DNA of 64,000 bases from Prorocentrum cordatum (Eukaryota > Sar > Dinophyceae > Prorocentrales > Prorocentraceae). Under the pieces are notes generated by a model that searched no databases, was not told where the DNA came from, and saw nothing but the letters and a program-made list of their open reading frames with translations. The translations under genes were made by a program, and so were the position numbers. The stretch covers positions 62,001-126,000 of the forward strand of contig CAUYUJ010021174.1 of assembly GCA_963575745.1 (NCBI GenBank). The letters are read 5' to 3'. This document shows, one piece after another, positions 1 to 10,639 of the stretch (the stretch's first letter is position 1; each line of letters starts with the position of its first letter).

Positions 1-207
1 TCAGGGGGGGAGGGGGGGGGGATTGGGCGGGTAGGCGATGGCGGGCCCTCCCTCTTGCCCTGGCCCTGGGCGCTCTTCGGCCATGGCCGCGACGCCCATG
101 GGCGCGCGAGGCTGCGCGTCGACCACCGCCGCCGCCGCGCCTCCTCGGGCGGCGGGGGGATGGGGGCAGCGAAGATGAGAACGGTGACAAAGTCGAGCAC
201 GAGGAGC

Positions 208-208
<1 letters not shown>

Positions 209-304
<96 letters not shown>

Positions 305-312
305 AAAAAAAT

Positions 313-363
<51 letters not shown>

Positions 364-368
364 AGAGA

Positions 369-416
<48 letters not shown>
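209..416. repeat. (AG)n / poly-A / (GA)n tract
   Basis: About 90 bases of AG dinucleotides, a run of roughly 45 A, then about 55 bases of GA. Long Arg-Glu or Ser-Leu reading frames through it are artefacts of the repeat. Confidence 0.95.
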
Positions 417-419
<3 letters not shown>

Positions 420-747
420 GGGGGCACAGGTTGAGGGCGGTTGCTTCGCAACGTGAAATTCTGGCCTCACTCATCTTAAAAATGTTCGCAACCTTTACAC
501 GGATTCGAGGGGGGCGGTGTTCAAAATGTAGCTCTCGCCGCAGCGCCGCACGCATTCGCTTGAGCAAGCTGCAACACTTACGCGGGCCCAGGGCTGCCCG
601 TTTTCAAAAGGCGGCTCGCGCTCGAGACTTCCTCTATCTTCAGATCCCGAAGTCGTGCATGTTACAACAGCCGCACGGGTGGAGGGCTGCTCTTTTTCAA
701 AAGTAGGCCTCCCTTCTTCCTCATCCCTCCCTCCTGCTCGTCATTGC
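417..747. other. non-genic stretch with short degenerate repeats
   Basis: No gene seen. Positions about 500-700 hold imperfect copies of a unit built on CTCGCCGCAGCGCCGCACGC followed by ATTCGC and a TGCAACA-type motif. The same unit recurs at 10640-10960. Confidence 0.5.
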
Positions 748-2034
748 TCAAGTGATCCGGTATCCTGCCCTCCTCTCCTGGAATGCGGAGGGGGGGGGGC
801 GTCCTGGCGCCGCGCCCGCGACGGGCGCCGCGGCCGTCTCGCCCCCCTCGGCGGCGGGGGCGCCGCCTGCGGGGGCGCCGCCTGCTGGCTGTGGCGCGTC
901 GCCCAGCGGCACCGCGGCGGGCGCCCACGGCGGTGCGAGGCCCTGCCCTGGGGCGGCGCGGTGCCATCCGCCGTGCGGGCCGCTGCCGTACGGGACCATG
1001 GCGCCGCCGTGCCCGTGGGGGGTGCCGCCGCGGCCGTGGCAGCCGTGGCAGCCGCGAGGGGCGGCGTCGTAGCCGTCGCGAGGGTCACCCAGGCCGCGGC
1101 GCGTGAGCTGCAAGCCAGGGCAATACGGGCCCCCTGGCATGTGAAGGCTGTCCTCTATCATGCCCGCCATCCTGCCCTCGAACTTCCCGACCCCGCCGCG
1201 CCTCTGGGAGTGGCGCGAGGTCTCGGTGGGCACCGTGGCGTGGCTGCGTCGGCACGGCAGCTTCTGCTGGAGTTGGAAGATCACCATCTCGTCCACTGGG
1301 CACTTCACGGGCCCCTTGCCCTCGGGGAACGCGCGGTCGAACAGGTCCTTGTCCAAGACCGCCAGGTCTCCAGGGGCGTCGGGGTACTCGATCTGGCGGC
1401 CATGGTGCGGGAGGACGTACCGCTTGCGCAACAGCTCGATCTCGGTGCCGATCTTTTCCTTCTGGCGAAGGCACTCGATGGGGTTCTCGATGGGGCGCGT
1501 GCCTGGGGGGGTCCTGCAGGCCATCCACACGCACCAGATGTCGCGCTTCGTAGTCTCCGATGGGCTCGTGAGCCCCAGCTCGTCGCAGCGCTTGACCACG
1601 GTCGGCAGCGCGTGCAACTCCCACGAGCAGTTCTCGCTCAGCCATAGGTCCCACATCTCTGAGGTCATGTAGCGGTGAAAGCAAGGGCACTGTTGCAGCT
1701 GGCTCTTGCTCCTGGCGGGGGCCTGGCCTCCAGAGGGGCCAGGGGCAGCGCGGGCAGCGCGGCGCGATGAGCGCCCCGTGAGGATAAGCTGAGCGTACTT
1801 GGCCTGGGTGATCTCGGCGATCCTCTCGCGGTCGCCCAGCGAGATGCCAGACTCGTTCAGCACCTTGAAGATTTCAGTGACGTCCGTGAGGCAGATCGCG
1901 GGCGCCGCGACCACCGCTTGCTCGAACATCCCCGCGGCGGCTGCCAAGTCCACTTTGCCCATGGTTGTCTTAGTCACGACCAGGTGCTCGAGAATGTTGC
2001 GGCACTCCTGGAGGGCGCTCAAAGTGGTTGTCAT
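748..2034 (-). CDS. hypothetical protein, intronless, 428 residues
   Basis: Continuous frame from ATG at 2034 to a stop at 748. I do not recognise the family and assign no function. The N-terminal 110 residues (starts MTTTLSALQECRNILEHLVV) look like an ordinary helical soluble domain. The middle has a Cys/Trp-rich stretch (CPCFHRYMTSEMWDLWLSENC) and a charged segment around the DKDLFDRAFPEGKGPVKCPV region. The last 120 residues are Gly/His/Pro/Ala-rich and probably disordered. The start is chosen because upstream codons run into low-complexity sequence and the gap, and because an SL-like remnant lies 68 bases upstream. No splice sites are needed, so a retroposed cDNA is a reasonable reading. 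Long frames on the plus strand here are shadows. Confidence 0.6.
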   Translation of the reverse strand: MTTTLSALQECRNILEHLVVTKTTMGKVDLAAAAGMFEQAVVAAPAICLTDVTEIFKVLNESGISLGDRERIAEITQAKYAQLILTGRSSRRAARAAPGPSGGQAPARSKSQLQQCPCFHRYMTSEMWDLWLSENCSWELHALPTVVKRCDELGLTSPSETTKRDIWCVWMACRTPPGTRPIENPIECLRQKEKIGTEIELLRKRYVLPHHGRQIEYPDAPGDLAVLDKDLFDRAFPEGKGPVKCPVDEMVIFQLQQKLPCRRSHATVPTETSRHSQRRGGVGKFEGRMAGMIEDSLHMPGGPYCPGLQLTRRGLGDPRDGYDAAPRGCHGCHGRGGTPHGHGGAMVPYGSGPHGGWHRAAPGQGLAPPWAPAAVPLGDAPQPAGGAPAGGAPAAEGGETAAAPVAGAAPGRPPPSAFQERRAGYRIT

Positions 2035-2101
2035 CGCACGAGCTGCGCGAGGCGTGGGAAGGCGGGGCGAGCCACCGAGCGCACTTAGCGCAACCCTTCC
2101 A

Positions 2102-2122
2102 CTCGGACCAAAAATGCTTCGG
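2102..2122 (-). other. degenerate spliced-leader relict
   Basis: Reading the minus strand, this 21-base segment starts CCGAAGCATTTTTGGTC. It matches the conserved dinoflagellate SL (core CCATTTTGGCTCAAG preceded by CCGTAG) at 15 of 21 positions without gaps. It lies 68 bases upstream of the ATG of the intronless gene. Relict SLs in this position are a known mark of retroposed dinoflagellate mRNAs. The call is an inference, because six positions differ. Confidence 0.45.
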
Positions 2123-2361
2123 CCACGACAGCCGTGCATCGCCGCTACAGTAAATTGTTTGATTGTGTTTTGCAGCCCGCCCGCCCTCACCCCTCTGAAC
2201 CGAACAAACTTCTCAAGGGAGGGGGATGGGGGCCCCACGATTGCCTGCGGGGGGAAGGGGGGGGGAGTGGCACGAGGGCCTAAAACGGTCCCACCTGGGG
2301 CAGCCAGATTCCCCAAAGACGGCCTCAAGGCGGCTGCAGGATATGGGGCATGGGTGGGGGG

Positions 2362-2461
2362 NNNNNNNNNNNNNNNNNNNNNNNNNNNNNNNNNNNNNNN
2401 NNNNNNNNNNNNNNNNNNNNNNNNNNNNNNNNNNNNNNNNNNNNNNNNNNNNNNNNNNNNN
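2362..2461. other. assembly gap (100 N)
   Basis: Exactly 100 N between a G-rich segment and a (TA)n tract. The true distance is unknown. Confidence 1.
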
Positions 2462-2629
2462 TATATATATATGTATATATGTATGTATATGTATGTATAT
2501 ATGTATAGATCCATATGTGTATATATGTCTATATATATATGTGTGTATAAGTATGCATATATACATATATATATGTATATATGCATATATATATGCATAT
2601 ATACATATATGTATGTGTCTATATATATG

Positions 2630-2660
<31 letters not shown>

Positions 2661-2772
2661 ACATATATATACGTATATATGTATACACATATATAAGTAT
2701 ATGTATATATATATGTATATATATATATATATATATTCATATATGTATATATTATATACATATACACACATT
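2462..2772. repeat. (TA)n / TATG microsatellite
   Basis: About 310 bases of TA with TATG and TATACA variants. It begins at the gap edge and ends next to the transposase-like gene. Confidence 0.95.
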
Positions 2773-2786
2773 GACATAAGCTCATG

Positions 2787-4259
2787 TCATTCCACGCAGG
2801 GTTCGGAACAACCGCAGGTTTGCGAATGAGCGATCACTGCAATTGCTGAAAGGGTCTCGGCCGCAAAAGCTTTCACGTGGCCGTTCCTGTTAGATGTCTG
2901 AACTCTGTCTTGAAAGAATGTCGCTGGCAACTTCTGAAAGCGGGATGTGTTTGACGACAAAACTTGGCATGAGACAGCATCCAACTGCCCGAGCGAGACA
3001 TTGTGATCCACCAGGGTCAATGCGAAGCAATTTACATGGCATTGTCCGATGCCGCCAGACGCGCACACCGTGTGCATCCAATCCCAATAACACGTCGAAA
3101 ACGGCGGCACGTGTGGCCGCAGAGAAATGTCGTTCAGCAAAGAATTTGGTTCGTGATTCATTCCATACCACTGCTCCAATCTAGCGAATTCCGATTTGCC
3201 AAGGACCCCCGCCTTCGCGGTTAGGTCATCGCACATCTGCCAAATGGATGCGTCATCATGCATGTCAAAGCTTGCAGGCATAGCGCGACTGTAATGGACC
3301 AAATATGAGCTATTGCGCAACTTACTTTCGTTGACATTGACCATCCGCTGCCCCCGCTGGGGGCGGGGGGGGGGCATTCGAATTGAATCTAACCCCCATT
3401 CCCCTCTCCCCTATTCCCCTTCCCCCTGCCTCAAAACAGCCCTGCCCCCTTTTTAAAAGAAACGTAAGGGCGCGGGTATGGCCACGTGGCGGGCAAGGCG
3501 GCGTGGCGGAAACCGATTTACGTTTTTGCAACTGGAACAACAGCTGGCCCCCGCCGCCCCTTTGACATATTTCGCCTCCTTGTGTGCTTTTTCGTCCTGA
3601 ATCATGCAGAGGAGTTTGGACGTCACAACATACAGGGCCCCGCGACCATCGCTCAACCTGAACCCAGTGGAAAAACACAGGCGGCTTGTAAAGAACATGT
3701 GAAACACTGCTTTCAAAACGCCGCTGTATTTACCTTTCACCTGCGACAACGTAGTGTGTGGCAACACCCCCACTGGAAACCATCCGTGCTCACTAGGGCG
3801 GTACCACTCAGGGAGGTCAGTGAACACAAAATAGATACTTAAATATTTTCCAACGTGGTCTGGCCTGAGCTGATTGCCCCCAGTCGTTTCATCGCCCCAC
3901 ACAGCAATCTTAGATTGTTTGGGCGCGCCGCCCACTGGGCCAATGTGCGCGTGGAGAAACCGAGCCCACAAAGGATGACTGGCGCACAAATGGGCGAGCA
4001 GTGCACTCGGCGAAGCCACAGACCATTGAAACGTGCTGCCGTCTTCCATTGGCAGGGGTATTCGAATCACTACAGGGCCGTTTCGGGAGTCTAATTCCTC
4101 GAGGTATTTGTTGACTGCACGCCTGACGTCTGAAAATTCACCAACGGGCAAATCATCGAGAAGACCATCCAGCGAACGAGATATTGCAGCGTAAGAAGAA
4201 CGCAATCCCGATGATTGAACAATCTGTGCTAGGCGGGGTTTCTTGGGAGGAGGTTCCAT
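2787..4259 (-). CDS. transposase-like protein (CMC/EnSpm-like), two exons, 3' truncated
   Basis: Exon 1 is 4259-3522 (246 codons) and exon 2 is 3347-2787. A 174-base intron (3348-3521) with GT...AG boundaries joins them in phase 0, replacing a frame that would otherwise end in junk. The spliced protein has 432 residues. Visible motifs are a [13 protein letters not shown] block (Asp123), a QDEKAHKE block (Asp222), a CCSSC zinc-like knuckle (240-244) and [16 protein letters not shown] (Asp335, His338). The D-x-MH block and the Asp-block/Cys-knuckle order resemble CACTA/Plavaka-type transposases, but I cannot confirm the family. Start ATG 4259 is chosen ([12 protein letters not shown]); the frame stays open to 4445. 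After the SAIAVIAHS segment the frame ends within 12 residues, next to the (TA)n tract, so the C-terminus is probably lost or lies in a further exon beyond the gap. Confidence 0.5.
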
Positions 4260-4534
4260 GCACTTGCAAGCTCGCTGAGCGAAAAAGGCTGCGGATGAAG
4301 GCCACGGAGTGGGGCGGGAACCCTGCAAATCGAAATGCAACGATACGTGCAGGCAAGGACCCATGAGTGCAAGCACTGATTGAGGAAAACGCAATGCAAT
4401 ATTAAATAACATAGGAGCCACCCAAACCTGATGAAAACAACGCACTACCCCAAGCCACCCATCGCAAAGTTATGGGCAAACTGTGACACTTCAGAACCCC
4501 TCAGGGGTGAATCGGTCAAACAACGTATGAAAAA

Positions 4535-4640
4535 GATATGGAAAGTTGTGAAAAGTTATGCAAGAGTTATGAAGAGTTATGGAAAAGGTATGGAACGTTA
4601 TAAAACAGTTATTCCTGTTACACACTCTTATACATAAAAT
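4535..4640. repeat. AGTTATG-type minisatellite
   Basis: Repeated AAAGTTATG / AGAGTTATG units in an A+T-rich spacer (4446-4750). No gene is seen in the spacer. Confidence 0.7.
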
Positions 4641-4750
4641 TATCGTGCAGTTATAACAGGCGCAATGCACATGCAAGACAATGCTCTTATAACTCAACCA
4701 TAACTCACTTACAACCAGCGCAACTCCACCGCGAGCAAAGCACAGCGAAT

Positions 4751-4840
4751 GTGCACACCGCAGCAACCATGTGCAACACAGCGCCTATGTACAACAAAAT
4801 GCTTGCGTGCACCGCAACGCCTGTGCACACCACAGCGCCT
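4751..4840. repeat. 18-base tandem repeat, five units
   Basis: Five consecutive 18-base units of the type GTGCACACCACAGCGCCT, starting at 4751, 4769, 4787, 4805 and 4823. Confidence 0.85.
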
Positions 4841-5457
4841 GTGCCCCTCCTCGCGTCCCAGAATTCCGGCGATGTGGTTTATCCACTCCGGGCGTGTCTC
4901 CCCCGATGCCGGCCTCAGGGCCCTGAGGCCATCAAGAGTGGATCCAGAACCTGAAAACTACTCACGGGGAAGGGGTCGGGAGCTCAGGGGCCGCGGACTG
5001 AAAAAGAAGGTCGTGGACGCACCCAGACTCCCGACGCCATGACTTTCATAACGTCGACTCCCAGAGGGCTCGACCCATTCCCCGGGATCGGCTGTTCATC
5101 CTGGGTCTTTTTGGACGCCCCCGGGGCCCGGTGAGGGCACTCAAATGTCGAAAACGGCGAGAAACCTCCCGTCCTGAATTTTTCGCGACTCGAGGGGTCG
5201 AACAAATGATTGATTGACTGATTCAGGCTTTCTCTCGCTCTGCTGATGCGAACGGGCTCGGATGCTCGGCCCACCTGGGACTCGCCTAACCCAGGGGTGA
5301 GCTCGCAAGCTCAGCCTTCTCGGGCCACAACACTACTACGGAGTGCATCTGCTGTCCCCTCTCTAGACAGATAGACGGCCATGCATATGTGTGTGTGTGT
5401 GTGCCGGCGTCCACGGGATTCTTTCGCGACTAGAGGGGTCTGGGTACAGCGGAGGCC
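4841..5457. other. non-genic stretch
   Basis: No convincing coding sequence, RNA gene or repeat family, apart from a short (GT)n run near 5388-5402. Confidence 0.4.
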
Positions 5458-5868
5458 AGTCCACAAGAGACCTTCCACAGGAAACTCGACCCTGCGACCC
5501 CAGGCTTGTCCATACTGATCTCTTGGAGTGGGCAACGTCGCGCTCGCCATCGCAAAGCCATCGAAGCCCAAGAAGCCCAGGACACCCTGGATTGAGCAGG
5601 GACCGACCGTGTCGGCATTCCTGTGGTCCTGCCCCGACATGTTCTTAGAACCCAAGCATGTTCTAAGAACAAGAGCAATGTTCTTAGAACATAGACCCGA
5701 TGTGATAAAACAAAACAGGCTCCGCCAGACATGTTCTAAGAACATTCTGTGGAAATCGCGAAAAGGGTTCTTAGAACATGGTTTGGTGGGGCTATTGGCG
5801 AGCCAGGACGCCTTGCCACTGCTTGGCTGGAGGCAAGTCGGGCGCTTCTTGGTGTGGGCCCCCACTGC
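5458..5868 (+). mobile_element. dispersed element E, copy E1 (split by A1)
   Basis: Family E begins CCACAAGAGACCTTCCACA and runs through ATCGAAGCCCAAGAAGCCCA, a core like GGGCACCCTGGAGGCAAG, and TTCTTGGCATGGGCCCCC. Here the left part ends at CACCCTGGA (about 5590). The right part, CTGGAGGCAAG through GGGCCCCCACTGC, resumes after about 236 bases of family A. The element is interrupted in the middle of its core, so A1 inserted later. Other copies: 11705-12160, 14888-15240, 34512-34690 and 55505-55645. Confidence 0.75.
5591..5828 (+). mobile_element. palindrome-rich element A, copy A1
   Basis: Starts TTGAGCAGGGACCGACCGT and ends with a GGCGAGCCAGGACGC...CTGCTT segment. The ends form an imperfect inverted repeat of about 50 bases (GAGCAGGGAC...CCTATAGTCC against AAGCAG...CCTATAGCCCC in other copies). 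The interior carries five GTTCT(T/A)AGAAC-like palindromes. It lies inside E1, with at least CTGGA duplicated at the joints. Confidence 0.75.
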
Positions 5869-6107
5869 AGGCGGCTCCCGCAGCGAGCAGCGAGCAGCAG
5901 GACCTGCTCCGCCGCCCTGCTCGGTCCCCAGGCGCGAGGGAGCCCCGAGGCCGTCGAGGCGCGGCGCTGGGCGCGGAGGCGGTCCCCGGAGGGGGGGGGC
6001 GACGCAGCTGGGGCCTTGGGAGGCAACTGCTGGGAGGTTGTCGTCGGAAAGACTAGGGAGGATGATGCCCCATTTGGGAGCTATTACGCCGGAGTGGGCC
6101 TCGGACA

Positions 6108-6178
6108 AAGCAGGGTTAAGCTGGATTAAGCGGGATTAAACAGGATTAAGCCAGATTAAACGGGATTAAGCCGGATTT
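6108..6178. repeat. GGATTAAGC minisatellite
   Basis: Six to seven imperfect units of GGATTAAGC / GGATTAAAC in a row. The surrounding 5869-6442 shows no gene. Confidence 0.85.
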
Positions 6179-6442
6179 CGGACCGGGGCGAAAACAGAAC
6201 TTGACCTCCCAAGAGTTGCATCCAAACCGAGGGGCCGGAACCGCGGCCGAACGTCTGGACTGCAAAGAAGCACCCCGTCGGAGGTCCGAGCCTCTCTTTT
6301 GCTCTTCTTTCCTTTTCTTCATAGGGTTCGTGCAGAGTTGCTTGCATGGAGCGGGGGGTCCCGGCGAGCCCCAGGAGGGGGATCTGGAGATCACCCATCT
6401 CGGGGGTTCGCCCTCCCCGAATGGCTTTCGGGTCGTGACTCT

Positions 6443-6668
6443 TCAGCAGGGGCCGACTGTCCCGGCATTCCTACAGGCCTGGCACGACATGTTCTCAGAA
6501 CAGAAGAACGGTCGACTAGCAAAAGCAATGTTCTTGGAACATGCACGCCGCATGTAAAATCAACATGGCATCAAGCAGAAACCTTCTAAGAACATCTCGT
6601 GCAAAGCTCAACACGTTATCAAAACAGTACCGGGTGGATCTACGAGTGAGTCAGGACGCTTCGCCAGT
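6443..6668 (+). mobile_element. palindrome-rich element A, copy A2 (diverged)
   Basis: Retains the CAGCAGGGGCCGACTGTCC left end, CGACATGTTCTCAGAAC, CAATGTTCTTGGAACATGCA and the GAGTCAGGACGCTTCGCC right end. The centre is rearranged relative to A1 and A3. Confidence 0.65.
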
Positions 6669-6867
6669 ACCTGAAACTCAGCTCTACTGCAGCCCTTCGG
6701 GACGATACAGGTCTCCCCGAAACGCTGCCGGCGAGGCGCAGCCGCTCAAGGCATCCCGAGGCTGGAACACAGCCCAGGACCGAGGGATACCCGAGAACAC
6801 CTTGCACACCTGCTGAACAACTAGAACCTCGAACCTCGAACCCCAAGCCTGTCCCCACCTATCGATG

Positions 6868-7042
6868 CCTTCCCCCCGACGAAGCCGCCGCCGCCGCCGC
6901 CGGCGACGACGACGCCGACGACGACGACGACGACGAAGACGGCAGCGGCGGCGCCGACGACGCCCACGACGACGACAACGACGACGACGCCGCCGACGAC
7001 GACGACGACGACGGCAGCAGCGGCGCCGACGACGCCCACGAC

Positions 7043-7131
<89 letters not shown>

Positions 7132-7150
7132 CCACGGCGGCGGCGGCGGC
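6868..7150. repeat. (CGA)n/(CGG)n tract
   Basis: Trinucleotide tract dominated by GAC/CGA with GGC runs. The mixed G+C-rich segment 7150-7330 links it to the next tract. No gene seen. Confidence 0.9.
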
Positions 7151-7359
7151 GGCGAAGACCACGGCGAGGCCTGCCCCGGCGGCGGCGGGCGGTCCGGCGC
7201 CGGCGGCGGCCCGCCGTGCGGCGGGAGCCCCGGGGCGCCGCCTCGCCCTGGCCCGGCGCGGCGGCCGCCGGCTTCGGGGGCGCCCCGGAAGGCCAGCGGC
7301 GGTGGCCTCTGCGCGGGGAGGCGCGGACAGTGCACCCCTTCCCTCCCCCTCCCCCCTCT

Positions 7360-7930
7360 CTCCTCCTCCTCCTCCTCCTCCTCCTCCTCCTCCTCCTCCT
7401 CCCTCCTCCTCCTCCGCCTCCTCCTCCTCCTCCTCCTCCTCCTCCTCCGCCTCCTCCTCCTCCGCCTCCTCCTCCTCCTCCTCCTCCTCCTCCTCCTCCT
7501 CCTCCTCTCTCCTCCTCCTCCTCCTCCCCCTCCTGCTCCTCCTCCTCCTCCTCCTCCTCCTCCTCCTCCTCTCTTCTCCTCCTCTCCTCCTCCTTCGCCT
7601 CCCCCTCCTCATCCTCTCCTCCTCCTCCTCCTCCTCCTCCTCCTCCTCCGCCTCCTCCTCCTCCTCTCCTCCTCCTACTCTCCTACCTCCTAACTCCTAC
7701 CTCCTCTCCCTCCTCCTGCCCCTCCTGCTCCTCCTCCTCCTCTCCCTTCTCCTGCTCCTCCTGCTCCTCCTTCTCCTCCTCCTCTTTTCTCCTGCTCTCT
7801 CACCTGCTCCCTCCTCCTCCTCCTCCTCCTTCCTCCTCCTCACCTTCCTCTCCTCCTCCTCCTCCTCCTCCTCCTCCTCCTCCTCCGCCTCCTCCTCCTC
7901 CTCCTCCTCGCCTCCTCTTCCTCCTCGTCG
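7360..7930. repeat. (CCT)n tract
   Basis: About 570 bases of CCT with scattered CGC, CTC and TTC interruptions. Confidence 0.95.
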
Positions 7931-7933
7931 TGC

Positions 7934-8005
<72 letters not shown>

Positions 8006-8012
8006 ACATCAA

Positions 8013-8067
<55 letters not shown>

Positions 8068-9382
8068 GTCGTCAGCATCATCATCATCATCATCAGCAGC
8101 AGCATCATCATCATCATCATCATCATCATCAGCAGCAGCATCAACATCACAATCATCAGCATCATCATCATCAGCATCATCATCATCGTCGTCATCATCA
8201 TCGCCACCATCATCATCATCAGCATCATCAGCATCATCATCAGCATCATCAGCATCATCAGCATCATCAGCATCATCATCATAATCATCATCACCATCAT
8301 CATCATCACCATCATCATCACCATCATCATAAGCAGCATCATAACCATCATCACCATTCTCATCACCAGCACCCTCACAATTAATCACCATCATTATTAT
8401 CATCGTCGGCGTCGTCGTCAGCGTCAGCGTCAGCAGCGTCGTCGTCGTCGTGGTTGTCGTCGTCATCGTCATCGTCATCATCATCATCATCAGCAGCAGC
8501 AAAAGCAGCAGCATCATCATCACCACCACCATCATCATCATCATCATCATCATCATCAGCATCGTCATCATCGTCATCATTATCAACATCATCATCATAA
8601 TCAGCATTATGGCCATCGTCACCGGCATCGTCATCGTGATCGTCACCGTCACCATCACCATCTCCATCACTACCAGCACCACCACCATCATCAGCATCAT
8701 TAGCATGATCATCATAGTCAGCATCATCATCATCATCAGCATCATCGTCATCAGATTTGTCACCACCAGCATCATCACCGTCATCATCGTCATGATCAGC
8801 ATCAACATCATCATCATCGTCGTCATCAGCATAATCACCAATACCATCATTACAACCATCCATCACCATCATCAGAAGCCATCACCATCCAGCATCACAA
8901 TCATCGTCACCAGCATCATCCTCATCATCATCACCATTCATCTGAATCCTTATCACCATCAGCATCATCATCAGCATCGTGGTCGCCATCAGCATCAGCA
9001 TCCTCATCAGCGTCATCGTCATCACCAGCACAAGCATCGTCGACATCATGATCGGCATCATGATCAGCATAAGCATCATCAGCATCATCATCTACATCAA
9101 CATCAGCATCAGCAGCAGCATCATCATGATCATCAACATCACCATCGTCGTCATCATCATCATCACCACAAGTATCACCAGCATCAGCAGTAGCATTATT
9201 AACAGCATCATCAGCATCATCAGCATCATCATCGTCGTCAACAGCATCTCCACCACCACTACAACCACCACCACCACCATCACGATCATCATCATCACAT
9301 CATCAGCATCATCATCAGCATCATCATCATCATAACTCTCATCATCATAACTCTCATCAGCATCATCATCATCATCATCATG

Positions 9383-9446
<64 letters not shown>

Positions 9447-9462
9447 CTGGAATCACCATCAT
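7931..9462. repeat. kilobase-scale (CAT)n tract
   Basis: About 1.5 kb of CAT with CAG, CGT, CAC and CAA variants. It is purest at both ends (7933-8065 and 9360-9450). Poly-Met, poly-His and poly-Ile frames through it are artefacts. Confidence 0.95.
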
Positions 9463-9474
9463 CCCTCCTTCCTC

Positions 9475-10110
9475 ACTCCTCCTCATTCTCCTCTCTCCCC
9501 CCTCCTCCTCCTCCTCCTCCTCCTCCTCCTCCTCCTCCTCCTCCTCCTCCTCCTCCTCCTCCTGACCCACCTCCTCCTCCTCCTCCTCCACCCTGCTCCT
9601 CCCTCCTTGAGCGGCTCCGTGGGTCGGCCTTCTCTCGCTCCGCGCGCGGCGCCGCGGGCGGGAGGTTCTGCCACACGGACTGCGCGGGGTGCCACGGCTT
9701 CGGCGCGGCCTTGGGCTCCTCCTTCTTGACGACCTTGGGCTCCTCCTCGGCGTCCTCGGCAGACCCGAGGGGAAGCCCACCTCCTCCTCCCCCTCCTCCT
9801 CCTCCTCCTCCTGACCCACCTCCTCCTCCTCCTCCTCCTCCTCCCCTCCTCCTCCTCTCCTCCTCACGTCCTCCTCCTCCTCTCCTCCTCCTCCGCTCCT
9901 TCTCCTCCTCCTCCTCCGCCTCCTCCTCCTCCTCGTCCTCCCTCCTCCACCTCCGCCTCCCCTCCGCCTCCGCCTCCCTCCGCCTCCGACTTCTCCTCCT
10001 CCTCCTCCCTCCTCCTCCTCTCCTGCTCCTGCTCCTGGTCCCCCTCCTCCTCCTCCTCCTCCTCCTCCTCCTCCTCCTCCTCCTCCTCCTCCTCCTCCTC
10101 CTCCTCCTCA
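9475..10110. repeat. (CCT)n tracts flanking a possible exon
   Basis: Two CCT blocks (9505-9600 and 9778-10110) surround a non-repetitive 175-base segment, treated as a separate entry. Confidence 0.9.
9602..9778 (-). CDS. candidate exon, Lys/Glu/Pro-rich (possibly NOT3 linker)
   Basis: A non-repetitive island between CCT tracts encodes, on the minus strand, an AEDAEEEPKVVKKEEPKAAP segment followed by KPWHPAQSVWQNLPPAAP. The composition resembles the exon at about 11160-11279 of the NOT3-like gene, and strand and order agree, so it may be a further linker exon. Exact ends are not resolvable against the surrounding repeats. It could also be an unrelated fragment. Confidence 0.35.
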
Positions 10111-10639
10111 TCTGGCACCTGTGCCACTGGGACCCCTTCCCAGGAAAACAGGCGGGTAGCTGCCCGATCGTCACCCTTGTTTGCCCGTAGGGGGCCAAGG
10201 GGAGAGAAGATTGCTCTCGTCGCCAGCGGCCACCCATGGAGTGGGTGGTGGGTAGGTTGGGCGTCGGAGCACGGACTCCGGCGCCCCCTACCCCGAACAA
10301 GGCGCGCGGAGCACGGTCTCCTTGCGCGTCCTGTTTCGCGCACTCAGCACGCCACGTGGGCATGGCCCAGACCGTTGGCGCTGCTCTGGCTGCTGGCACT
10401 CCGCTCCAGAGGTGTTCGGCCGCTCCTGCAGGTTCTGCTTTGCAGGAGTCAGTCATGTGCTGTGCGAGCGTCGAGCTCAAAAAAATCCTCCTCCTCCTCA
10501 TCATCATCCCTTTCCCTATACATACCTACCTCCTCCTTCTCTCTGTCGCACCCCCGGGTGTAGTGGTAGGGCGGAACGGGCGATTCGCCTGAGACCTCAT
10601 CGACATTTGTGATCCTGAATCTTGGGATTTGGTACAGAT

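Noticed and set aside
1-567. Long frames through the AG/A tract on both strands
   Set aside because: They consist of dipeptide repeats forced by the dinucleotide; no unique coding part.
655-1647. 330-residue plus-strand frame and the other plus-strand frames over 0.7-2.0 kb
   Set aside because: Shadows of the minus-strand gene in G+C-rich sequence.
748-2034. C-terminal NOT box of NOT3 downstream of the NOT3 exons
   Set aside because: The protein shows none of the NOT-box Trp/Phe/Tyr pattern, and it has its own start and an SL-like remnant.
5591-5828. GTTCTTAGAAC palindromes as gene promoters (heat-shock or hormone-type elements)
   Set aside because: They occur inside a repeated mobile element and not at a fixed distance from any gene; binding remains only a hypothesis.
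6821-9335. Very long frames of poly-Ser, Leu, Pro, His, Ile, Met, Asp and Arg
   Set aside because: They are translations of trinucleotide tracts in every frame and on both strands.
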